Shown here one piece after another: positions 25,479 to 35,862 of a DNA stretch of 58,536 nt. Numbering within the stretch: the stretch's first letter is position 1; the number at the start of each line of letters is the position of its first letter. Both the position numbers and the translations under genes were made by a program. The notes under the pieces are model-generated. The model saw only the letters and a list, made by a program, of their open reading frames with translations. It was not told the origin of the DNA and searched no databases. Source of the stretch: Bigelowiella natans CCMP2755 (Eukaryota; Cercozoa; Chlorarachniophyceae); the NCBI GenBank assembly GCA_000320545.1, contig ADNK01000552.1, positions 1 to 58,536 of the forward strand. Reading direction: 5' to 3'.

Positions 25479-25513
<35 letters not shown>

Positions 25514-25879
25514 AAAGGTATGGATTATTTCACACTCAGGCATTCTATTCTTCATCGACATCTCGGAAGAGTGTGGGTACTCTATTGAAAAGCAGGTTTG
25601 TGTTTTTAATGTATTGTGAGAGGAAGTTATCATCATCACCATCGTCACTATGGCATGGTCAATGCACTTTCATCAACAGCATCATCATCATCATCATCAT
25701 CATCGATAGGTGTCTCTCTTTCACAACATCAAGCCCCTTTTCACCAACAAACCGATATGCATCGTCTGCAACAAGATCGACTTAAAGGTGATGCTGCTGC
25801 TTCTACTCCTCTTTTTCGACGACAAGGCGCTACTACACAGCCTCATTTATTCGTATCATCGTAGCGGTTGTGGTGGTGA

Positions 25880-25912
<33 letters not shown>

Positions 25913-26470
25913 GTCCTCATCATGTATGCACCAACGTATCGAACAGAAACCCGAAGATGTGGAACCGGAAGATCAAAAGCTCATTCAAACTATGGTTGAT
26001 TACGCAGTAGCTTCGTATTATTATTATTATTATTATTATTAGTAGTAGTAGTAGTTGAAGCAGCAACATGCATAGAAAAGCGATATCAAACACAAAAACA
26101 AATAAGTAATGCGACTCCTTCCCCAATACCATGATTGCTCTGAATATCATCAGATCATAATCTTCGATGAGAATTAAAATAATGATGATGATGATAATAA
26201 TGCTACAGCTGAAAGGAGGGGCGAACACGTCCAAGATGTTCCCAATGTCAAACGTGACTGAAACTGGGATCCACGAGGTTAAGAAGAATGCCTGCACTAT
26301 GCTCCTTGAGCACCGCGTGCAGAAGAAACTCAGGTAGGAACAACAGCAGCAACACGAACCTAGCAAGATGGACAACAGAGAGGGAAAAGAGAACGAGAAA
26401 GGGGAGGGTTATTAACAGTACTATTACACGCTACTGTGCGCAATGGATGTACGTTACAGACATTCTCCAC

Positions 26471-26504
<34 letters not shown>

Positions 26505-26972
26505 AACTACTGCTGCTGCTGCTGCTGTTGGTCAACCTCTACTTACTACCAAAGGTCTGGAAGGGCGACAAGCATCATGAACCGTCTATCTGTGGCCAAA
26601 CCTGTACCAAGAGATTCTAAGGTAAAAGAGGAAGCTATTATTTCTTTTGTTAGCGAAGCAATCGTCTTTCTTTCAAAGTTCATTTCCCCCCCCCCCCTCC
26701 TCCTCCTCCTTCCTCTCGTTCTACTACTAAGCAGCATCATTATCACTCTATCACACACACACACACACGCACGCACATCTACTAATAAACTCTTGGGAGG
26801 AGGGTAAGGGAAGGAACAGATCATGATTTGATATTGATCGTACGCCTATGATTGATTTCTTGTGCCTGCTGCTGCATCACGCGGTTGCCTGTTTCTTCCA
26901 GCCCCGGCCGGTGCACATCCCTGAATCAGTTAGAAGAGCTCAAGCTGCGAAAAAGAAAGGTAACGATGATGA

Positions 26973-27006
<34 letters not shown>

Positions 27007-27995
27007 GGTGATGAGGGCTGATACTCTTGATCGCGAGGATAGTAATGATGATGATGGTGACAATGAAAATCCTTCCTCTTCTTGATCTTATCACTACTAC
27101 ATATTCTGTTGGTGCTAGCTGGATGATGGTAGTGGATGTGACAGCGGTTTACGACGTGTCTTTCACAGAATAACTGACTTTGCTGCTGAATGTGGTTTGC
27201 TGTTCGTGGTGTTGTTTGATATGTGTTGGTAATAACAGGAATTCCAGTACCAAAGCCTAAAACGGAAAAGTAACACCTACACCCCATCAACCTCCCCTTT
27301 TCTTGCTTACCCCCCTCCTGTAGCCAACAATTATCGTTGTGGTGGTGGTGGTGGTGGTGGTGGTGGATAGGGATTGAGTCTCTCTGCTTTCTGCTTTGTT
27401 CTCTCTTATATCGGTCGTTCTTTGCTACTTCTGTTCTTCAAACTGATAGTATTTATTGCTGCTATTACAGAGAGCTGGAGTTGGAGAATGGGGGCCCAGG
27501 TGTGTATCAGCACGATCGTCGCAAATATCACATGCTGAAGAACCCAAACTGGAAGTACGACGTGGTTCCTGAGATCCTCGACGGAAAGGTGTATTGTGTA
27601 TTTTCATTTTACCATTTGCTGCTGCTGCTGCTGCTGCTGCTCATGTGCCGTATAGTCGTACCAACGTTATATGTAGATGCGAACTTCTGCTAAGCCTATC
27701 AGATCAAACCATGATGTGATATTGATGATGAAAAGAACATAATGGGCGATGGCTTGCAAGGATTAGTATACATCTGTTAAGAACTACCTGTGGAAAGGAA
27801 TGCAAGCGCATAAGTTATATTAAAATGTTTCTCCTCTTTTTTCTCATTACCATCATCACTTTATCAGAACATCTCAGACTTTGTGGATCCCGAGATTGAT
27901 AGGAAGCTGGTAGTTGAAACACAACATAATACATGATAGGAGTTGCAACATATCTGCGAGGAAGCTGACGGCTTTATTAATGGCCATAACGATGC

Positions 27996-28031
<36 letters not shown>

Positions 28032-29021
28032 CGTTTATTAACTAAAGGCCGAGTTAGAAAAGGAAGAGGATGAACAGCAGCGCGCTTGGGAAGCAGCACA
28101 AGGTTACTAGTAACAAATTCTCTTTGGAGTTGGTTAAGAGGAAAAGTAGGAAAGAAAAGGGGGTGAAACAAACGATAGATACTGCTACCTCTGCTCCGTT
28201 TTTTTTAGATACAATCATACGTATGAGGTGCCATTGATACTGCGTGCAATTGATCAAATGATCGAGTATAATCTCCACTGCACATTCTCCGTTGGATCTC
28301 ACAATTTTGGTCCATGCAGGCGATATGATGGAGGACGCAGACGCTCTCGGAAGCGATGAGGAAGAGACATTGGTGCGTTCTTAACTACTTTTTATTTTGG
28401 GGAATCTTCTTACAATTTCTGCTTGTCATCACGCTTCTTGCTGCCATCACCTACTTTTTTCTCCATGGAGCGTTATCGTTGCCAGCCTCTTATTGGTTGC
28501 GTGCCAAAAATATTCATTTTTGTTTTCAGTCCAAAATCCGGACGAAGAAGAGTATAATGAAGCAAGAGCAACGAATGACTAAGTCGATGAACTCAGCCAG
28601 GATGCCACGATCACGAGTACCTCAGAAGAGTTTAGCAGATATGGATAAGGATTTAGGCAGCATCGGTCTTGACACATCAAAAGTCCGCTCACGCTCTCGA
28701 GCAATGGCAGAAACCAGAAAATCCCGGAGAGATAAACGAAGGCGAGCTGACATCCAGGACGGCAAAGATGGAAAGGCTGGTATGGAGTTAGAATCATCAA
28801 CGATGAGATCAACGTCGAGAATGGGTAAGCGCCAGAGAAGAGACGAGGCGGGTATGAAGGACATTGTAGCAAAGAAACGGGCAGAAAAACTAAAAAAACA
28901 AGGAGAGAAGAGATGGAAATCCGAGGCCAGAAAGGGTGCTGCAGACAGGCGGGTTTTGGACCTCAAGCCAAAACACCTCAACAGTGGCAAGCGTGGTATT
29001 GGAAAGACGGATTGGAGATAG
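23736..29021 (+). CDS. NOG1: NOG1/GTPBP4 nucleolar GTPase (60S ribosome biogenesis), complete, about 19 exons
   Basis: Essential GTPase that binds pre-60S particles. The sequence can be followed along the whole family length: start [16 protein letters not shown] (23736), [73 protein letters not shown]. Exon 24829-25047 gives [12 protein letters not shown] and the P-loop [13 protein letters not shown], with [11 protein letters not shown]. Then [20 protein letters not shown] (G3), [10 protein letters not shown] (G4), [15 protein letters not shown], the [13 protein letters not shown] exon, [33 protein letters not shown] and the basic C-terminal exon ending [14 protein letters not shown]. All nucleotide-binding motifs are intact. 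Stop TAG at 29019. Introns are 100-350 bases and many carry GAT or TAG/CTA repeats. Confidence 0.97.
25238..25281. repeat. (TA)n in a NOG1 intron
   Basis: About 44 bases of TA repeat about 20 bases upstream of the acceptor for the DTPGILDHP exon. GAT repeats occur in the following introns (for example 25480-25513 and 25880-25912). Confidence 0.9.
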
Positions 29022-29029
29022 TTGTTACA

Positions 29030-29800
29030 GTGGGAAGTTTACATTCATTTGGGATGGTACAATTATCCATTCGCGTCAGTTCATTAGAATTATGTTGGCG
29101 TTGAAACACGTAGTTCTAATCATGAGCATTTATGATGTGCATACACGTGCTATGTCTAGCTATGATGATGAATCGCAGATATGCTACAAGCATACCAGAG
29201 CATCCGCTGAGGAGATCGGCGATGTTGCATTGATTTTCACATCTCTTCGCACATCCTAATGACTGATGTCGTTTAGCTTGCGCCAAGTACCACACTTTTG
29301 CTTCTCTTGCTTTGCAGCTACAGTCATAGTTTGCCACATGTGTTGTGTCATTGCGCGCCGCGCTATCCTTTTCGTTTTGTCATCGAAATTCAATCGCTCA
29401 CGCGATGACAGACGAATTCACAGTACACATTGTGTGTTACGTGCGTGTCTATCATCGCGCACGATGTCGCACAGCTTTTACACTAGTTCATAGTTACATA
29501 GTGCAAAATAGTTGTGATCATTCTTCACATGACATGCTATAGCTAGCATCGCTAGATAGGCGCGCGTAATTTGTTCTTTCATTGCATTCGTCTCAATGTG
29601 CACAGCATGTGCAGGCTGCATGCTAGCATGTACCCATTTGTACACATGCCTTGCATTGTTCGCTTACTAATAATGTCATGTTAAGCTAGTTTCGTTTATC
29701 CGTCAAATAAGATTCCATGCTAACATTGCACTGCTGTCATGTGGCGTGGAACAAGAAATACTAGTCGATATTCTTATATAAAATATTTCAACTATTCGTT
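29030..29800. other. Junction island 3: CATG/TGCA/GCGC-rich spacer between convergent genes
   Basis: This begins just after the NOG1 stop. It is rich in GCGCGC, CATG, TGCA, GCTAGC and CACATG words and has no gene. It is followed by a more ordinary AT-rich stretch and by the AC/GT inverted microsatellite before the zinc-ribbon gene stop at 30308. Confidence 0.55.
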
Positions 29801-29978
29801 CGCACACTGTCGTATAAATTATTTAAAACATTGCGGATATCGCGTCCTAATTATTTTTAAAATAAAGCTCATACAAGATTTCTACTTATTATTAGAGATC
29901 GGCTGGTAAATTGTGTCCACATTCCTTGCATTTTGTCTCCTGCATGTAATGGAATGATTAGATACCGCATGCGCATGT

Positions 29979-30053
29979 ATACACACACACACACACACAC
30001 ACACACGTATATATACACATTTATATAATATATACGTGTGTGTGATTGAACGA

Positions 30054-30083
<30 letters not shown>
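29979..30083. repeat. Inverted (AC)n ... (GT)n microsatellite able to form a hairpin
   Basis: An AC tract (about 29980-30006) and a GT tract (about 30055-30083) face each other across about 50 bases. The spacer itself contains CGTATATA and TATATACGTGTG, also partly complementary. The arms could pair over more than 25 bases. Confidence 0.75.
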
Positions 30084-30084
<1 letters not shown>

Positions 30085-30307
30085 ATGAAAAATAGAAATC
30101 AAGTGTCTAGATTTCCATCTTTTGATTTTACACTTCTCTCTTTGTCAACTACTCGTTTGACATGTCAACTTTTAATTACACTCGTGCTTCTTTTCTTCCT
30201 TTTTTATCTCTAATATGTGAATGTTGTGTTGTTGTCTACATAGCAACTTGGTAGGCAATACCTAAAAATACAAATTATTTGTCATTCACATGTTTAGACA
30301 GTTCAAA

Positions 30308-31200
30308 CTAGTTAATGTGCAACTTATTTGAATTAGCCTTACGGAATGCAACAGCAAGGTATCGCAGTGAACAGACATAAGCAACCCAGACAAGCTGCCC
30401 AAAAATGCGCCTACAAATATGTCGTACAAAATGCACTGCAATTCTATTTGGAGCTGTGCATGCAATTATACAATATATTCCAGCAGTTCTGAATGTATTG
30501 TTAAAGGTACTTGAACCTGAGGCTTTGGGACACTTGTGCTATGACCGACATCTGCGCCACAATTTGGACAGATTTGTCTCCCCCCTTCATGGTGGGCTGT
30601 AAACGTGTTAAACATAACATTAAAGGAGTTCTAAGCATGACTACATCACAGTATCTAATATCCCAAATACCATAATCTTCTCCGTAAATAGCCATAGCTG
30701 CTGAATTTGGTGCGTTTTTTATCACATGTCCTTCGCCATATATAGCAACTGCTGCTGAATTATGAGCTCTAGTTTCGTTCGTAGCAACTTCCATGTCTTC
30801 TGATTTTAGAAATATTGGGCGGGGCAGGTTTTCCTTCTCCTCAACTTTAGGTGGTCGGTAATGACTATCATGAGTGTGTGGATGATAAAATGACGCAGAT
30901 TCTTCGACAGGAGATTGAGTCTTTTCTGCAATTAGTATTGGTTTGGCAGTAGGAGTCTCTGTAGGTGCTGCACTCATTGCAGCGCTGTACTCTGGCTGGA
31001 ATTCCCCAACATTCGTTGGGGTCACCACACTAACATTTTGCAATGCGATGGAGTCTGCTGGAGGTCCGCTGTAATATCACACATAGATTACTTTACTTGC
31101 TCACCCATTTAAGTTTCACTTACGAAAGAGATTTATGGTGGGCAGCTTCTGGAGGCTTGTTAGCCTCGATGATCCCCCCCCCCCCTCCATCATCGGCCAT
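30308..31200 (-). CDS. Unrecognised zinc-ribbon protein with repeated NSAA-AIYGE motif and hydrophobic tail
   Basis: Three exons: 31200-31124, 31068-30650 and 30596-30308. It starts MADDGGGGGIIEANKPPE and has a long Pro/Thr/Glu-rich region. Then come two copies of a short repeat, HNSAAVAIYGEGHVI and PNSAAMAIYGEDYGIW. A CxxC pair follows (RQICPNCGADVGHST), which looks like half of a zinc ribbon. The C-terminus is Arg- and hydrophobic-rich (GIYCIIACTAPNRIAVH, RRIFGQLVWVAYVC) and contains several more Cys. It ends LHIN with TAG. The CPNC pair became visible only after placing the last intron (30649-30597) in the correct phase. I do not recognise the family. It may be membrane-associated. It diverges from the actin-related gene. 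Confidence 0.6.
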
Positions 31201-31503
31201 CTTGTTCGTGCAAGGTGGGCTCTCGGGAAGAACTAATATAATCGTGCTCACATGCTGCACCACCGAAATATTATTGCTACTAAGAAAGGAGGGGAAAACT
31301 AAGTGAACGACAGCTCCCACAAGACAGATCTGGGGCCAAACGTCACAAATCTGCGGATTCACCTCCGCTTAATTAAACAGTTGAGTCTGGATTTTACTCC
31401 TGATAGTGAACCCATTTTCGCAAGAGCGACTCCGTTTTTAATAATCTACTACCTCAAATTGCATGGGGTTTTGTCGATTCCTTCGTGCACACAATCGAAC
31501 AAG
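31201..31503. promoter_or_regulatory. Divergent 5' spacer between the zinc-ribbon gene (-) and the actin-related gene (+)
   Basis: About 300 bases between start codons on opposite strands. No microsatellite and no clear core promoter element were seen. Confidence 0.4.
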
Positions 31504-34159
31504 ATGTCCGATCCTGCCACCAAGGCGAAGGTGAAGGAGTTCTTCAAGCGCATGAAGAAGCTGAACCTTTCACCGACACCAGGCAACATAAGCATGATTC
31601 GTTTCATAGTATCATAGTGTTGTCAGATAGACGAAGAGATAGAAATAGTTGCTTTAGTAATATTGGATACGTTTACATGTAACAAGTCCAAACATGCATC
31701 ACTTTGAACTCCAGTGGAAACACCGTCTTCGAGAAAACCGGTTCGAAGGACAATAAGTAGAAGCACTCTCGGTAAAGTCACATAATTGCAAAAGTTCAAT
31801 GATTGTTACACTATCTTCGTGTTTCTAGATCGGTTATACAACAGAAGAAACACTCTGACATCTCCGAGGAACCACAATCGCATTGCTTCCGGTGCAAGAA
31901 GGGGAGGGCCTATGTCTATGGAATGGGATCCTGAAAACCCCCCTGCTGTCGTAATTGATCATGGTTGTAGATATTTCAGATGAAATGCCAGGAAAATCCC
32001 ATACCATATTTTCCAGGCTCTGGGGTGATGAAAGCCGGTTTTGGAATTGCGTCGGAAAGTACAATGAGGCCCCAGGTCCTGTACAACCAAGCAATAACAA
32101 ATTTCCTAAATATTTGCTATTTGCACTTCACAGTTGATTAATAGCTTTGTGGGGCGGCCAAAATATTCTCGATCTATGATAGGAGCGACAAGGTGTAATT
32201 ATTTGGACTTATCCCATTTTGTCGGAGATAATCTCATCTCCCTGGCGCAGGCGCAGTATTTTAGTAGGAAGACGGTGTACTAGGATGATGGGAATCCTGA
32301 AGCTTTCATATCCTATATCTGGAGAAGGTTAAAATTACAGTTCATAAAAGAGTACACTCATAAACTCTCATAATAGCTGTAACGAGCTGGGATGACTTGG
32401 AGCACCTCTGGAACGACGTCTACGAAGATCGGCTTAGAGTATATGCTGAACATATAACTTTATGTATTCTTAATAATTCAATAATTTATGATTTATAATA
32501 TAAACATAAAAGGCGAATCCATCGAGTCATCCAGTTCTCATGACAGAACCTCCTCTTGCTCCAATGAAAAATCGTTTGAAAAGAGCAGAGGTTATGCACC
32601 TAGCAAATCATGAAATTTACGTATCCTGAACACTCTGATTTTTGATAAACATTCATTAGATCTTCTTTGAAAATTTCCGAGTTCCATCTATGTGTTTACA
32701 ACTTCCGCAAATGTTGGCATTGTACGCGTCGGGACACACTACAGGACTTGTAGTCGATTCCGGAGACACGATGACTGAGGTCCCAAAACTTTGTCCTGGA
32801 TCACTACAACTGTCTTCAATATAATTTCTCCTATTCTTTTGAACAAAATTTAAGGCTGTTCCAATTTACGAAGGGAAGTACAATCCTTCAGCCGTGTGTA
32901 GAATCCCAGTTGCAGGACGGCATGTCACGAAGTTGAAATATTTCGCATGAGTGTTCTTGCTTTTTGCTGCATTATATACTCGAGCTCATATGCTCATTAC
33001 TACACTATAGGTATCTAGCCAAATTGTTAAATGAACAAGGATACAAGTTCCACACATCTGCAGAAATGGAGGTAGCGAAAACAAAGTCAGGAAGTAATTA
33101 GATGCCATTAGTCAATTTTTGAAAAGGTGGTAAAAAGAATAAAACATAAGGCGTGTCAGACTGCCTTTGTTTTGAAGAAGGTAGGAAGAATATTTTACGC
33201 ATCATTAAAAGATTTATGACTCGAAGTGTTGGCTAGACGGAAAAAGAATTTGATGACATCGACGAACTTCCAGGTATCTGCTTCTCTGCTAATGTAGCGA
33301 CATTTTTATCACATATTCATAACAGGATTTAAGTTACCAGACGGAAGGGTAATTAAGATTGGGTTAGAAAAATTCAAAGCTCCAGAGTTAATGTTTAAAG
33401 TATATATTCATATTATTTCTTCTTTTTCAAAATTGGATTATTAACAAAAATTCTCACCCAGCCATCTCTATTGGGGTTGGAATATCCTGGAGTACATGAA
33501 ATTACTGTAAATGCAGTCGCAAAGGTGTCATAAAACAAGAATTATTTCAAAGATTGCATGTGCTGTAAATTATATCAGCCTACATGTATGTTTCTAGTGT
33601 GCAACAGATATTCGAAGACAAGTTTTTTCTCAAATTCTGCTTGCGGTAAGCTATGGCGTTTTCTGACATGCGCAAAGTAATTACGCTTACATCAGGGAGG
33701 GACGACTTGTTCTCGAGGCTTTGGGATTCGCTTGCTGTCCGAGGTTCGAAGAATTGGAAAGTTTACGAAGTTTAGGTCATCTATTTTTCACATCTACTAA
33801 AGTAGTCAGGTTTTAAATTAAAGGATTCTTTGTCAGTATTTCAGCACCAGAAAATCGCGTGGAACTTGCATGGTTGGGCGGTTCCATCCTGACATCCTTG
33901 AACATCTTCAAAGGTGCGCAATTTTTTTCCCCAAAAACATAAATGAAATATTCGAAATTTTACAGGAATGTCTACAACAAGAGAAGAATACCAAGAAATG
34001 GGTGCGCAGGTTATATGTCCGCTACACTATACAGATTTAAGTGTGTTAAAGGCACCTTCTCATGATCTTCTCATCATTAAAATTGCAATAGGCATTCTAC
34101 AAAAAAAGATTGGATGCCGTCGCGCAAAGTGTAGCAAGATCGAGTACAATATGACCTGA
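31504..34159 (+). CDS. Actin-related protein, closest to ARP1/centractin (dynactin)
   Basis: Divergent actin-fold protein, many small exons. Recognisable blocks in order: NPPAVVIDHGSGVMKAGFG (strand 1 and phosphate loop 1), FVGRPKYSRSMIG, ILKLSYPISGEAVTSWDD, LEHLWNDVYEDRLRV, HPVLMTEPPLAPMKNRL, IFFENFRVPSMCLQLPQML, TTGLVVDSGDTMTEAVPIYE (phosphate loop 2), AGRHVTKYLAKLL, YKFHTSAEMEVVKRIK, FKAPELMFKPSLLG, ILLAGGTTCSRGFGIRLLSE and ENRVELAWLGGSILTSL. The segments FxAPELxFxPxLxG and GFGxRLLSEV are typical of ARP1 rather than conventional actin, hence the call. An N-terminal extension starting MSDPATKAKVKEFF (31504) is possible but its link to the core was not proven. One junction near 33.8 kb is unresolved, and the C-terminal 50 residues do not match the family. 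Confidence 0.8.
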
Positions 34160-34269
34160 AGAAGAGATGCTGGCTCGCTGTATAATGACAGAATCGATCC
34201 TCGTGACACATGTTGCTTTAAATGTATACTGCCTGTCGTAGCATAAAACCCACGCACGATCACGGTAAA

Positions 34270-34700
34270 AATTTCTTTGGAAGCATTTAGTGTATACTAG
34301 TATAGATCAATGGGACCCGACAAATACAATCAAAATGACAACGACTTGCTTTCTAACTGCGTACTGCGGACATGCTTACTTAGTAGTGTAAACATGGCTA
34401 GTCACGCACCTTGTCATGAGCATCCCTGCCACTGTGCTTCTTCGATTCACATTCGTATGATGCTTAGCATTACGAGTGGTAATGTACGTACGCATTCGCA
34501 AATATGTTCAGTGCATATGTCGTTGTGGCACGGCACTGGTTTCATTTCCACGCTGCCTGCTTGCGCTATGCAACACGATACATCCATGCATTCAGCATTG
34601 CACGTGCATGAACTCTAAGATCTGCACACATAGCGTAGAAGAATCACCGTACCTTTCATGCTGTCTGGCTAGCTAACTGTGCGTTGTCTACATTTCGCTT
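34270..34700. other. Junction island 4: CATG/TGCA-rich spacer between convergent genes
   Basis: Between the actin-related gene (+) and the selenoprotein (-). Words such as CATG, TGCATG, GCATATG, CGTACG and ACATGC are frequent, with no microsatellite. It may overlap the distal 3' UTR of the selenoprotein, where a SECIS element must lie. Confidence 0.5.
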
Positions 34701-34905
34701 TCTTATGCAGTTTTATATCGAAAATGATTGATACAGATCAGAATGCCAAATCCTAAATTAAGCCCACATGTACTATTTCCAACTTCGCTGTTGATTGCTA
34801 GAAATTCCACTTCTCACATCCTGCTCTGATAGCTAGTTTATTGCGTAGAAGCTTCAAATATCATACGAAGTCTAGAAAGTGCATAAACAGTGTCCTAGTA
34901 TTTTT

Positions 34906-35471
34906 TTAGAGCTCTGATTTCGCCGTCTCTGCGGGAATGAGTTTAAACCCGTTCTCTTCAAAAAAACTGAACATCTGAGTGGTACCAATAAAGGATCAGT
35001 TGGCACGCTATTTCGACGGGAAGATTGTTTTTTAGTTAACCTGCTCCTCATCCCTATCTCCTATTTTCTCCTCTTTGAGGATGTCCCCATTTTCATTTTT
35101 GAAATAAGCTGTCGGTATATGACCACTGATCCATCTGTTTCAAGGATGGCACACAAAATCGTTAGTAATCGGTATTTGAAATGCCTTTGCATCCATAAAC
35201 GGGTAATAAAATGATTGATTCTCACTCAATATCAAGATTCTTGTATTGGGAACAGCACTGCGTCTTCAGAAACTTTCTCAGCTGAACAAAAACACATCGT
35301 AAAATGTTCAACGATGAGGGAATTTAACGACGACCAGACCTTCGGAAGACGATTCAGCTTTCATCCTCTGCAACTCTTTACGATGACAGAAGACACTTCT
35401 GAATCAGCTGATATTGGGGAGGCCGTTAACATTATCAGGGCAAACGTGAAGATAGTTTTCATTATCATCAT
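34906..35471 (-). CDS. Selenoprotein M/15-kDa-selenoprotein-like ER thioredoxin-fold protein with in-frame UGA (Sec)
   Basis: Four exons: 35471-35340, 35281-35226, 35134-35041 and 34974-34906; 116 residues. It starts MMIMKTIFTFALIMLTASP, a signal peptide. Then comes VIVKSCRG, an in-frame TGA, and KLNRLPK. This is the redox motif of SelM (Cys-x-x-Sec followed by LNRL). Exon 2 gives LRKFLKTQCCSQYKNLDI and exon 3 gives WISGHIPTAYFKNENGDILK, matching the strand and PGADP-like region of the SelM/Sep15 fold. The C-terminus is FFEENGFKLIPAETAKSEL, ending in the KDEL-type ER-retention signal KSEL, then TAA. Reading continues in phase through all introns only if the TGA is decoded. The likely role is a thiol-disulfide oxidoreductase in the ER lumen. 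A SECIS element is expected downstream (below 34905); I could not draw one by eye. Confidence 0.85.
35361..35363 (-). other. In-frame TGA predicted to encode selenocysteine
   Basis: The codon order on the minus strand is Cys-Arg-Gly-TGA-Lys-Leu-Asn-Arg-Leu. It sits exactly where SelM proteins have Sec, three residues after the resolving Cys. Homologous sequence continues in phase after it. Confidence 0.82.
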
Positions 35472-35862
35472 GTTTGGTCCTCCACTTGGAAGAAAGGCCA
35501 CGGCGGATCGTTGAACGAGTTATAACTCGTGTGCACGTACAAGAATTCATCCAAAAAATACACTGGATTTCATGTACAACGACTTGAATTCAATTTAAAA
35601 GTTAAAATATTGACTACACCTTCAAGTTCTCCTTTCACGAACAATTTTGAAATTAAACTTAACTCCCACTTTTCCAAAGCGACTTGATATCGCAGGGGTA
35701 AATCCGGAAAACCGCATGGAAATATGTGATTTAAGTGAACAATTCGTAATTCCTAGGACTGATCATCCATTTTCGGATACCTTTTCCCCAACAGCTAACT
35801 GATCTCCTGCCCCAAATAACTGATTCACATCCACGGACAGCCAAATCAACTCGAAGAGTAGG
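35472..35862. promoter_or_regulatory. Divergent 5' spacer between the selenoprotein (-) and the aspartic protease (+)
   Basis: About 390 bases, AT-rich, without microsatellites. Both genes begin with signal peptides, so this spacer feeds two secretory-pathway products. No specific element was assigned. Confidence 0.4.

Noticed and set aside
32196-32345. Non-AG acceptor and VGDNLISLAQ exon in the actin-related gene
   Set aside because: A continuous exon from 32256 (SILVGRRCTRMMGILKLSYP) with canonical GT-AG borders aligns better with ARP1 and keeps phase, so no lesion is needed.
34310-34618. Plus-strand ORF starting MGPDKYNQND and similar ORFs in the junction islands
   Set aside because: His/Cys/Ser-rich composition mirrors the CATG/TGCA word bias, open frames occur on both strands, and no family similarity or splice signals support them.
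34681-34905. A drawn SECIS element downstream of the selenoprotein (several ATGA/GTGA...GA pairings tried, for example near 34862 and 34815)
   Set aside because: None gave a convincing helix with the required quartet and apical AA spacing. A computed fold is needed, so no SECIS feature is reported.
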